Shown here: piece by piece, positions 35,619 through 42,478 of the stretch
Layout of the letters: each line of letters begins with the position of its first letter
Position numbering within the stretch: position 1 is the first letter of the stretch
From: Polynucleobacter sp. 15G-AUS-farblos
GTDB taxonomy: Bacteria > Pseudomonadota > Gammaproteobacteria > Burkholderiales > Burkholderiaceae
DNA length: 64,000 nucleotides
NCBI RefSeq assembly: GCF_018882445.1
Contig: NZ_JACVOM010000006.1
Location: 147,747 to 211,746, forward strand
Reading direction: 5' to 3'
The notes under the pieces: model-generated
Database searches by the model: none
Told to the model about the DNA's origin: nothing
Seen by the model: the letters and a program-made list of their open reading frames with translations, nothing else
Translations under genes and position numbers: made by a program

Positions 35619-37694
35619 CTAAAACGTTCCTCTTAGACCTATCATGAAGCTGCGTCCAGGCTGAGGTGCATAAAGGCGAACTGCCATTGGCGTAGTTGCA
35701 TATCGGATTTGATCATTGAGAAGATTCTTTAGGTTCATGTATACGGTCCAATTAACAGCCTTAATTTTCTCTGTATATGAGATGCCTGCATTCAATAAGT
35801 TATAACTTGGTGCAGGACCTTGTTCCCAATCTGCCAATCTATTCTGTTGAAAGCTATAGATGTAAGTTGCACTAGCGAGCCAACCATTCCGTTGGTGGGC
35901 AATTTCAGCGCCAACTCGTGGCGCTGGTTGAAGCGGTAAATTACCGCCAGCATCAAAGGTTCCTTGGGATGCATCGCCAAAGAGCCGTCCACCAACCCCA
36001 TGCTGTCTCCAGTTATAGGTAAGTTCTCCCTCAATCCCTTTAATCGTGGCCGAAGCTTGTTGAGCTACTACAACTGAAAAGTCTCCCGCATCGGGAACCG
36101 ATTGGCCGGTGTAATAACCATAAATATAGTTATTAAAGCGATTAGCATAGACGCTAGCTTTCCCACGGAATAAACCACTAGTTTTTTGAATATTAAACTC
36201 GAGATTATGTGAGGTTTCTTTATTAAGGTTCGGATTGCCGATATCAAAAGTTGCCGTTGATTCATGGGCACCGTAGGAGTAAAGTTCTTGTGCGCTAGGC
36301 GCTCTTTGAGAAACCGTATAGGCAAGACCAATGCCATGGTCTTGCATAAAATTCCACAAGCCGCCAGCGGAGTAGGACATTAAATTGAAGTTCCGATTTT
36401 GTAGTGTGATGCTCGGCGTATCGCTCCCAGTATTCATTTCCTGTGGAACTAATTCAGTACCCAAGTTTGGATTCTGGGCAACGTTGTTATAACGAAGACC
36501 AAGATTGCCTTGCAGGGATTTCCACTTGCCTTCTTCAATCCAAAATAATGCATTCGAATTAGTTTTAGTGGGGGGAACAATTGCATAACTTCCAGTGCCC
36601 ACTTCAGTAGCATTTAATGATGATGCGGTAACTTGTGCACCAAAAGTACCTTTCCATCCAGCAATGGGATTGTGCGCTAATTCAAAGCGAGCTTCATTGG
36701 CCATATTTTTCCACTGTGATGCTGCCTCACCCTGGTTATCAAATTCAGTATGGTTGTAGTTTGTATTAGCAGCACTGAATTTAAAGGAAGAGAATCCAGC
36801 AAATGGATCGCGAGTTTGATGTTGTACATCATAGCGATTCTGTGATTGATTAATCGATCCGCCTTCGGGTGTTGGAATTCCATAATTATTATTTAAGCGC
36901 TCAACAGATATGCCAGTGTATCCAGACTGGCCTATGTAAGATGCACCAAAACCTAAATTATTTTGATTGCTAAAAGTATTCGGAAGTTTGCCGGTGTAAT
37001 TAGTAGCATGGGCACCATCTGGCGGTACCGTCCATCCCCCTGGCGCTTGAATTGATCCACCAGGAATAGTGTAGTTATTTGCATTATTAATAGCAGTATC
37101 CACATGCACTGCCACTGAACCAAATGCATCATCAAGTTCCAAAGAGCCAGCTCTCCCGTTATTTACGGTTTCATAGCTAGTATTAATAGCTCCAGTCGGC
37201 CTATCTGGAAGATTGGTGAGTATGCGATCGTTAACAACATTAACCAAGCCTCCACTAGAGCCAGAACCGTAGAGCAATGCAGCTGCCCCACGCAATATCT
37301 CCACTTGATGGGCACTCTGCATATTATTGCCAACAGCATGGTCTTGAGAGATGTTAGAAACATCACCTACAGATAGACCATTTTGCAAAATTTGTACTCG
37401 TGGTCCCTCTAGCCCACGTATTACTGGTCGAGATGACCCCGCTCCATATCCTGTGGCGGATACGCCTAATTCATTTGCAAGAGTTGCACCAAGAGTAGTT
37501 CCTAATTTATTGAGAAGCTCATCGCCTTGCAAAATTTTGGTGGGCGTCAAAATACTTTGCATGGATTCTTGAGAGCCTGTAGCGGTGACTTCTAAGGATG
37601 CTTGTGATTGGGCTATAGCGCTAGTGCTGATGAATCCAGAAATGGCAATATAGATAAGCTTTTGCTTAGCTAGTGGTTTATTTAGTTGTGACAC
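35619..37694 (-). CDS. TonB-dependent receptor, ZnuD-like
   Basis: A 691-residue outer-membrane receptor. A GTG at 37694 behind AAGGAAG gives a clean signal peptide (KLIYIAISGFISTSAIAQ); an ATG at 37727 would add 11 residues. The plug domain has the ZnuD-type sequence SRPVIRGLEGPRVQILQNG, SQDHAV and VEILRGAAALLYGSGSSGG; the barrel contains YSYGAHESTATFDIGN and ends in FMIGLRGTF, with terminal Phe for BamA recognition. ZnuD imports zinc or heme in Neisseria; zinc is the best guess. A small exported His/Cys-containing protein precedes it. Confidence 0.8.
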   Translation of the reverse strand: MSQLNKPLAKQKLIYIAISGFISTSAIAQSQASLEVTATGSQESMQSILTPTKILQGDELLNKLGTTLGATLANELGVSATGYGAGSSRPVIRGLEGPRVQILQNGLSVGDVSNISQDHAVGNNMQSAHQVEILRGAAALLYGSGSSGGLVNVVNDRILTNLPDRPTGAINTSYETVNNGRAGSLELDDAFGSVAVHVDTAINNANNYTIPGGSIQAPGGWTVPPDGAHATNYTGKLPNTFSNQNNLGFGASYIGQSGYTGISVERLNNNYGIPTPEGGSINQSQNRYDVQHQTRDPFAGFSSFKFSAANTNYNHTEFDNQGEAASQWKNMANEARFELAHNPIAGWKGTFGAQVTASSLNATEVGTGSYAIVPPTKTNSNALFWIEEGKWKSLQGNLGLRYNNVAQNPNLGTELVPQEMNTGSDTPSITLQNRNFNLMSYSAGGLWNFMQDHGIGLAYTVSQRAPSAQELYSYGAHESTATFDIGNPNLNKETSHNLEFNIQKTSGLFRGKASVYANRFNNYIYGYYTGQSVPDAGDFSVVVAQQASATIKGIEGELTYNWRQHGVGGRLFGDASQGTFDAGGNLPLQPAPRVGAEIAHQRNGWLASATYIYSFQQNRLADWEQGPAPSYNLLNAGISYTEKIKAVNWTVYMNLKNLLNDQIRYATTPMAVRLYAPQPGRSFMIGLRGTF

Positions 37695-37751
37695 AGTACT
37701 TCCTTCATTCTTGATGCGCATATTCAATGCGAAATGCGCAATAAATCAGAT

Positions 37752-37772
37752 AGCCAAACGATCGGTTTGGCT
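37752..37772. repeat. Perfect inverted repeat between the small exported gene and the receptor gene
   Basis: AGCCAAAC and GTTTGGCT flank the loop GATCG. No T run follows in either direction, so it may be an mRNA hairpin or a protein-binding site rather than a terminator. Confidence 0.4.
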
Positions 37773-37783
37773 GCTTAGTGGAT

Positions 37784-38158
37784 TTAGAGAATGAAAGTAG
37801 GTGGGGCCCTGGATTGGTATAGCCCAATATGTGGTCGGGCTAGAGGCGAAATAATAGATGCTTGTGATACCGCAGTTACTGCATTAATGCTGAAATAGAT
37901 AGTCGTTTCAGTTGCAACAAAGCCTGCAAGAGTTAAAGCATCTAATAGGTGGCAATTTGCCGAACTATGCGTCAGAGCGGGCTCATGATCTGTACAACTC
38001 AGATCGATATGGTGGTTTTCAATTCCAGCGTGCGCAATGCCGTGTGAAAAGCCAATCCAGTGAGTACCTAATAAGCTGACTAGCAAAAATCCAAGGGCAA
38101 GTGAGCCCCGAAGATGTTTGTTGAATCTGCTTAAAAAAGAGGCTTTCATGCGTGCCAT
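37784..38158 (-). CDS. Small exported protein, DUF2946-like, linked to the TonB receptor
   Basis: With the ATG at 38158 it has 124 residues: a basic N-terminus, a membrane segment (SLALGFLLVSLLGTHWIGF), a His/Cys-containing region (HGIAHAG, NHHIDLSCTDHEP, SSANCHLLDALTLAG) and a second hydrophobic stretch near the end. This layout resembles DUF2946-type proteins encoded beside metal receptors. The frame can be extended upstream into the tRNA genes, but that stretch is antisense tRNA sequence and not protein coding; ATG at 38149 is an alternative start. The gene lies upstream of the ZnuD-like receptor on the same strand, so joint metal uptake is inferred. Confidence 0.6.
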   Translation of the reverse strand: MARMKASFLSRFNKHLRGSLALGFLLVSLLGTHWIGFSHGIAHAGIENHHIDLSCTDHEPALTHSSANCHLLDALTLAGFVATETTIYFSINAVTAVSQASIISPLARPHIGLYQSRAPPTFIL

Positions 38159-38168
38159 CTTACAGTAT

Positions 38169-38198
38169 TTGCCCCTATGGGCCGTCTCAGTGTAGAAT
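38169..38198 (+). promoter_or_regulatory. tRNA promoter
   Basis: TTGCCC (38169-38174), an 18-base spacer and TAGAAT (38193-38198, five of six matches) precede the tRNA-Pro gene by 11 bases, a normal distance for a tRNA with a short 5' leader. Confidence 0.5.
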
Positions 38199-38209
38199 AT
38201 TGGTTCCGT

Positions 38210-38286
38210 CGGAGTGTAGCGCAGCCTGGTAGCGCACCTGCTTTGGGAGCAGGGGGTCCAAGGTTCGAATCCTTGTACTCCGACCA
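38210..38286 (+). tRNA. tRNA-Pro (anticodon TGG)
   Basis: The sequence folds as a 77-base cloverleaf: acceptor stem CGGAGTG with TACTCCG, D arm GCGCAGCCTGGTAGCGC, anticodon arm CCTGCTTTGGGAGCAGG (anticodon TGG), a short variable loop, and T arm with GGTTCGAATCC. The CCA end is encoded. It lies 36 bases before the tRNA-Arg gene and is probably co-transcribed. Confidence 0.95.
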
Positions 38287-38322
38287 CTTTCTCATAATGT
38301 TCTAGATAGACCCAGCATATAA

Positions 38323-38399
<77 letters not shown>

Positions 38400-38484
38400 A
38401 GTTCTCAATGATTCAATTTCTTTTTAGCACCATTCTGCTACAAGAATGACAATCTAGCCTATTGCGTCCTCATAGAATAAGTAA

Positions 38485-38871
38485 ATGATTCAGCCTTTGA
38501 AGTACGTCATTTCCCTACTTATGTTATTCACCTTGGCTCTCGGTGGTTGTACTGCTGCGAAATTGGAGGCTAGGCTGGAAGCGGATCCTCAATGTAAGCC
38601 CATCATTAATCCTAAAACAGGATCTTTAATGCCTTGCCCAGGCACTGATAAAGGGTTTTATGCGTCTGTTGGATTGACTTCGAACAAGGGTGACATCAAA
38701 CCAAATCCTCCCGAGGACACTAAGGTACAAGAAAGCGGCATTAGGAATATGGCTACTCCCATTAATCCCGTCCCAGCATCATCGACCTCATCTCAAAATC
38801 TATCCTCACCGGGATGTAAACCCCAATTACATAAAAAGACCGGTACTGCCTTGCCATGTCCTGCAGATTAA
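38485..38871 (+). CDS. Small lipoprotein with duplicated CKP...PCP motif
   Basis: A 128-residue predicted lipoprotein: hydrophobic signal followed by the lipobox LALGGC (Cys22). The mature part holds two copies of a short unit, CKPIINPKTGSLMPCPGTD and CKPQLHKKTGTALPCPAD, separated by a Pro/Ser-rich linker. Each unit has two cysteines that could form a disulfide. The protein family is not recognised. It is followed by another lipoprotein and an EF-hand protein, a run of envelope proteins. Confidence 0.6.
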   Translation: MIQPLKYVISLLMLFTLALGGCTAAKLEARLEADPQCKPIINPKTGSLMPCPGTDKGFYASVGLTSNKGDIKPNPPEDTKVQESGIRNMATPINPVPASSTSSQNLSSPGCKPQLHKKTGTALPCPAD

Positions 38872-38963
38872 TGAACTTTTATCGGTAAACACTTGTCATC
38901 TTTCCGCTATATGATGATCTTACAATTGGATTACAGCCCAATTACCTCCAACAGGAATCCGAA

Positions 38964-39650
38964 ATGAAAAAATTAAGTCGCTATGCCGCAATTGTCAGTT
39001 TCGCCTTAGCAATGCTTGCTTGTAGCAATACGCCGAAATTAGCCTCTGAGCCGATGCCTAGATCAGGATTTTTACCAAATTATTCGCTACTTGTGCCAAC
39101 CTATACAAGTGTATCTGATACTCGTATTTGGCGTTATCGCAAAGAGGGCATTAATCCTTCGACCTATAACGCTGTCATTTTGGAGCCGATATATTTAAAT
39201 CAGAGCGCAACAAAAGAGGTGAGCGCTGAAGCTATTGCGAAAGCAAGAGCTGCATTACAAGCCTCTATGGTTGAGGCAGTGAACGCTCGTGGAAATATCA
39301 AAATTGTTACTCAACCAGGTCCTGGTGTTGTAAGAGTTTCTGCTGGTATTACAGGTGCAGAAAGCTCTAACGATTATTTGAAGCCGTGGAATTTCACACC
39401 TATTGGATTGGCTACGAATGCAGCAGCCTTTGCTGGGGGTGTCAATTCCAAAACTCCAGCCCTTGTTGTGGAAAATAAAATTACTGACAGTAGAACCAAT
39501 GAAGTATTAGGTATGGGCCTTGTTACTGTTCAAGGAGAGTCTTTTAGAACATCCTCTGGCTCAGTTGACTCGTTCATTGCAATGGCTCAAAAAGCAGTTC
39601 GTGCGGCCTTAGAAACATCTGCAAATCCATCATCAACAGATAACAAATAA
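38964..39650 (+). CDS. DUF3313 family lipoprotein
   Basis: A 228-residue exported protein with a lipobox-like LAMLAC (Cys20). Residues 30-215 match DUF3313: PRSGFLPNYSLL, YRKEGINPSTYNAVILEPI, ARAALQASMVEAV and VRVSAGITGA. The function is unknown; related proteins sit in the outer membrane. The gene lies seven bases before the EF-hand gene, so the two are probably one unit. Confidence 0.75.
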   Translation: MKKLSRYAAIVSFALAMLACSNTPKLASEPMPRSGFLPNYSLLVPTYTSVSDTRIWRYRKEGINPSTYNAVILEPIYLNQSATKEVSAEAIAKARAALQASMVEAVNARGNIKIVTQPGPGVVRVSAGITGAESSNDYLKPWNFTPIGLATNAAAFAGGVNSKTPALVVENKITDSRTNEVLGMGLVTVQGESFRTSSGSVDSFIAMAQKAVRAALETSANPSSTDNK

Positions 39651-39656
39651 ATCTTT

Positions 39657-39908
39657 ATGGTTACCAGATCAATTCCTTTTATTCTTTACGGACTACTTGT
39701 CTGTAATGTAGCCTATGCAGACAATTCATTCCTAAATAAAGAGATTGCTGATCGTTTTGCAAGTTGCGATAAGAATCATGATGGTAAGCTAACCAAGGAA
39801 GAGGCCAAGGGATGTATGCCACGTGTTTACAATCACTTTAGCTATATTGATTCTGATAATAAAGGTTATGTTACTGTGGCCCAAATTCAGAGCTTGGCAT
39901 CTAGATAG
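39657..39908 (+). CDS. Small exported EF-hand protein
   Basis: An 83-residue protein with a signal peptide (about residues 1-21, cleavage near AYA-DNS). A canonical EF-hand loop, DKNHDGKLTKEE, follows a helix, and a second loop DSDNKGYVTVAQ near the C-terminus completes an EF-hand pair. A Cys residue follows the first loop. It should bind calcium in the periplasm. No partner is evident except the DUF3313 protein just upstream. Confidence 0.75.
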   Translation: MVTRSIPFILYGLLVCNVAYADNSFLNKEIADRFASCDKNHDGKLTKEEAKGCMPRVYNHFSYIDSDNKGYVTVAQIQSLASR

Positions 39909-39937
39909 CCCACCAATCTAAAATATTTTTGGAAATA

Positions 39938-40834
39938 ATGATGGCAGTCGCATTCCCTGGCTTTGAGCAAAAGAAAATCACTATCGAGTCTGATGATGGG
40001 CCAATTGATATTGCTTGTCAGGTTGGGGGTACTGGTCCCGCCTTACTACTTTTGCATGGCTTTCCCCAAACGAAAGCGATTTGGCATCAGGTTGCCCCTG
40101 CATTAGCCCATCATTTCACTGTAATTGCCTCAGATCTTCGTGGGTATGGAGAATCCTCTAAGCCTCATGGGAAGAGTGACCATTCCACTTATTCCAAGCG
40201 ATCGATGGCTGTAGATCAGCTTGCCCTAATGAAAGCCTTAGGTCATGATCAATTTTTCCTGCTTGGTCATGATCGAGGCGGGCGAGTTTCACATCGACTA
40301 GCTGCAGATTATCCAGAGAGTGTTTTGCGTCTCATGGTCTTAGATATTTCCCCGACATTAAGTATGTACGAGCAAACTAGCATGGACTTTGCAAAAGGCT
40401 ATTGGCACTGGTTCTTCCTAATTCAACCAGAGCCGATTCCAGAAACACTCATAGGCGCTAATCCAGAGTTCTGGCTTAAAAATCACATGGGTAGACATGC
40501 GGGGACAGGTATTTTTGCTGCTGATCGATGGAGTGAATATCTTGCTGGAGCAAGCAACCCTCAGAGCATGCACGCCATGTGTGAAGACTACCGAGCTGCA
40601 GCTACCATTGATCTCATTCATGATCGCGCTGACCGAGCTGTCAATAAGCAACTAGAAATGCCTCTGAGAGTGCTCTGGGGCGAGCATGGCTTAGTGAATA
40701 AGTGTTTTAAGCCGCTAGAAGACTGGCAGAAGGTTGCCAAGATAGTCTCTGGTAAGACGGTGCCTTGTGGACACTATATTCCAGAAGAACTCCCTGAACT
40801 AGTAATTGAAGAAGCAAGAGGCTTCTTTAATTGA
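39938..40834 (+). CDS. Haloacetate (fluoroacetate) dehalogenase-like alpha/beta hydrolase
   Basis: A 298-residue alpha/beta hydrolase. The nucleophile Asp112 is in GHDRGGR with Arg113 and Arg116 positioned as the two carboxylate-binding arginines of fluoroacetate dehalogenase; Asp136 (VLDI), His157-Trp158 (YWHWFF) and a Tyr in EDYRA match the acid and fluoride-pocket residues with a constant offset of two against the Rhodopseudomonas enzyme. Hence hydrolytic dehalogenation of short haloacids is plausible. Starts at 39938 or 39941. Epoxide hydrolases share much of this sequence. A decayed copy of the 3' end lies at 42015-42145. Confidence 0.75.
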   Translation: MMAVAFPGFEQKKITIESDDGPIDIACQVGGTGPALLLLHGFPQTKAIWHQVAPALAHHFTVIASDLRGYGESSKPHGKSDHSTYSKRSMAVDQLALMKALGHDQFFLLGHDRGGRVSHRLAADYPESVLRLMVLDISPTLSMYEQTSMDFAKGYWHWFFLIQPEPIPETLIGANPEFWLKNHMGRHAGTGIFAADRWSEYLAGASNPQSMHAMCEDYRAAATIDLIHDRADRAVNKQLEMPLRVLWGEHGLVNKCFKPLEDWQKVAKIVSGKTVPCGHYIPEELPELVIEEARGFFN

Positions 40835-40842
40835 TCCATTGA

Positions 40843-41619
40843 TTAAGGCGCCAAGTTTGGCGCCTTATTTCCTAATGGAGGGCAAGGCATAACAACTTTT
40901 GAATCAAAGATAAGTAACTTTTTATCTTTATTTTGGTAATTTGTTCTGGCCAAGAGATCTCTAATTAAATTTAAATGCGTGAGCTTTTTATCATTAGCAT
41001 TTATCACGGTCCAAGGCGCAAGTGCTGAACTGGTTTTCTTGAGCATTGCATTTCGGGCCAAACTATAGTCTTTCCACTTCTTCTGCGCTTGCTGGTCAAT
41101 TGGGCTTATTTTCCATTGCTTTAGCGGATCTGTTTCACGAGACTTTAGACGTTTTGCTTGCTCTTCTTTATCAATATCCAAATAGTATTTAATCAGTTGG
41201 GTTCCAGATTTAATAATTAAGCTCTCAAATTCATTTACAGAATCCATAAATTGCTTGTATTGCGTATCTGTACAAAAGCCCATTACTTTTTCTACACCAG
41301 CTCGGTTATACCAACTTCTATTAAATATAACGATTTCACCAGAGGAGGGAAGTTCAGCTACATAACGTTGAAAATACCATTCACCTTCTTCGCGATCCGT
41401 AGGTTTGCTGAGTGCTACAACATGACTCTCTCTAGGGCTTAGGTGTTCGGTAATTGCTTTTATCGTGCCATCTTTCCCAGCGGTATCGCGACCCTCAAGA
41501 ATAATGAGAAGACGTGATCCACTGGAAATAACCTGGCGCTGAAGTTTTACAAGCTCTATTTGCAAAAGTTTTAGTTTTGCATCATATCCATCTTCATGAG
41601 GATTTAATTTTTTACCCAT
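40843..41619 (-). CDS. ppk2: Polyphosphate kinase 2 (second copy)
   Basis: A 258-residue PPK2 with Walker A LEGRDTAGKDGTIKAI (about residues 41-56) and the lid FNRSWYNRAGVEKVMGFCTD, nearly identical to that of the other PPK2 at 34713-35618. It lacks the acidic N-terminal extension of that protein. Position 50 is Asp (GKD) where the other copy has Gly (GKG). It starts six bases after the stop of a lysine-rich H1-like gene, so the two form an operon. Role: phosphate transfer between polyphosphate and nucleotides. Confidence 0.9.
   Translation of the reverse strand: MGKKLNPHEDGYDAKLKLLQIELVKLQRQVISSGSRLLIILEGRDTAGKDGTIKAITEHLSPRESHVVALSKPTDREEGEWYFQRYVAELPSSGEIVIFNRSWYNRAGVEKVMGFCTDTQYKQFMDSVNEFESLIIKSGTQLIKYYLDIDKEEQAKRLKSRETDPLKQWKISPIDQQAQKKWKDYSLARNAMLKKTSSALAPWTVINANDKKLTHLNLIRDLLARTNYQNKDKKLLIFDSKVVMPCPPLGNKAPNLAP
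40844..40867. terminator. Bidirectional hairpin between the hydrolase and ppk2
   Basis: TAAGGCGCCA and TGGCGCCTTA form a 10-bp stem around AGTT, with ATTT after it on the plus side. It overlaps the ppk2 stop codon and separates the two convergent genes. Confidence 0.7.
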
Positions 41620-41625
41620 CAGAGA

Positions 41626-41907
41626 TTATGAAGTCGTATTTGGACCTGCTGGGCTAGCCGATTTACTTGGGGTGGCCTTTTTTGTCACCACTTTTCTTGC
41701 TGCAGTCTTTTTTGCTGGTGTTTTTTTTGTCACTACTTTCTTGGCGACCGTCTTTTTAGCAGTTGTTTTTTTGGCAGCTGCTTTTTTCTCTACCTTCTTC
41801 TCGAGCTTATCAAGCGCTTTTGCTAATTTATCAATTAGCTTCTCGCGATCAGATTCTAATTTATCTAACTTCTTCATTAAATCTTTAACTAATTTTTTTT
41901 GGCTCAT
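41626..41907 (-). CDS. Histone H1-like Lys/Ala-rich protein preceding ppk2
   Basis: A 93-residue protein in two parts. Residues 1-40 are a charged coiled coil (LMKKLDKLESDREKLIDKLA). Residues 42-85 are repeats of the form KKTxAKK or KKVVTKK, as in the C-terminal tails of bacterial H1-like proteins, PhaF and AlgP. A good ribosome binding site (GGAGAG) precedes the ATG. The gene is six bases upstream of ppk2, and AlgP has been linked to polyphosphate granules in Pseudomonas aeruginosa, so a role in polyphosphate or nucleoid organisation is inferred. Confidence 0.7.
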   Translation of the reverse strand: MSQKKLVKDLMKKLDKLESDREKLIDKLAKALDKLEKKVEKKAAAKKTTAKKTVAKKVVTKKTPAKKTAARKVVTKKATPSKSASPAGPNTTS

Positions 41908-42014
41908 TGCGCTCTCCGGGGTATTAAGTAAATCAGTTTATATGACTAATTTCTGATCCTACGATTTCTTGTTGGGGGTTTCAAGAGATTGTGACAGTTT
42001 GGCCAAGGCAATAA

Positions 42015-42145
42015 ATATTTAGAGCCCTAAAAGACTGATAAAAGAAAACTAAGATAGCTTCTGGAAAGAAAGTCCCTATTCAAGGGCAGTACACCAAAAG
42101 ACGTGCCAGGACTAGTGAATGAAGAAGCTGGCGCCTCTTTAAGTA
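42015..42145 (+). pseudogene. Relic of the 3' end of a haloacetate-dehalogenase-like gene
   Basis: Codon by codon this stretch follows the C-terminus of the hydrolase at 39938-40834: F-R-A-L-K-D-stop-stop-K-K-T-K-I-A-S-G-K-K-V-P against FKPLEDWQKVAKIVSGKTVP. TGG and CAG have become TGA and TAA. After GQYT a one-base insertion shifts the frame, and PKDVPGLVNEEAGA then continues against PEELPELVIEEARG. Only this end remains, so a duplicated gene was mostly deleted. It occupies most of the 290-base gap between the H1-like gene and the next gene. Confidence 0.7.
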
Positions 42146-42200
42146 AGGTTAAGATGAGAAAAAACCTAAATAAATCAAATATTTAGGTTTTATATGAACT

Positions 42201-42389
42201 TTACTCTGGGTGGAAGTTATTGCTAGCCATGAAGCTAATCGTACGCTCAAAGCCTAAGATTCTGATGTAACGCCATGCGATATCGCGGTATTTGCTGTCT
42301 AAATAGGCAATAGCTACTTCCGGATCGCCCCGTTTTGACAGGTCTATTTGCTGAATTCCACGAGCCCAACGTTTTAGTCTTGTTGACAT
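42201..42389 (-). CDS. Small hypothetical protein
   Basis: A 62-residue basic protein of unknown family. The ATG at 42389 is chosen because GGAGG lies eight bases upstream; an ATG seven codons earlier would put that signal inside the gene. Residues 1-60 look like two or three helices (LKRWARGIQQIDLSKRG, EVAIAYLDSKYRDIAWRYIR). No signal peptide. It stands alone between the hydrolase relic and the FAD dehydrogenase gene. Confidence 0.6.
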   Translation of the reverse strand: MSTRLKRWARGIQQIDLSKRGDPEVAIAYLDSKYRDIAWRYIRILGFERTISFMASNNFHPE

Positions 42390-42478
42390 GTTTGTCACCT
42401 CCATGGGCATACAACGCGTAGGTTTTACCGCGAGATGACAGGATTTACAAAAAATTTAACAAATATGTATATTTGAGC

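Noticed and set aside
37695..37783. Zur box in front of the ZnuD-like receptor gene
   Set aside because: I looked for a Zur-type palindrome; only the AGCCAAAC/GTTTGGCT hairpin was found, which does not resemble the known consensus.
41672..41956. Plus-strand frame opposite the H1-like gene
   Set aside because: A Phe/Val/Ala-rich translation that mirrors AAA/AAG and GCT codons of the Lys/Ala-rich gene on the other strand; the H1-like gene has the good ribosome binding site and operon context.
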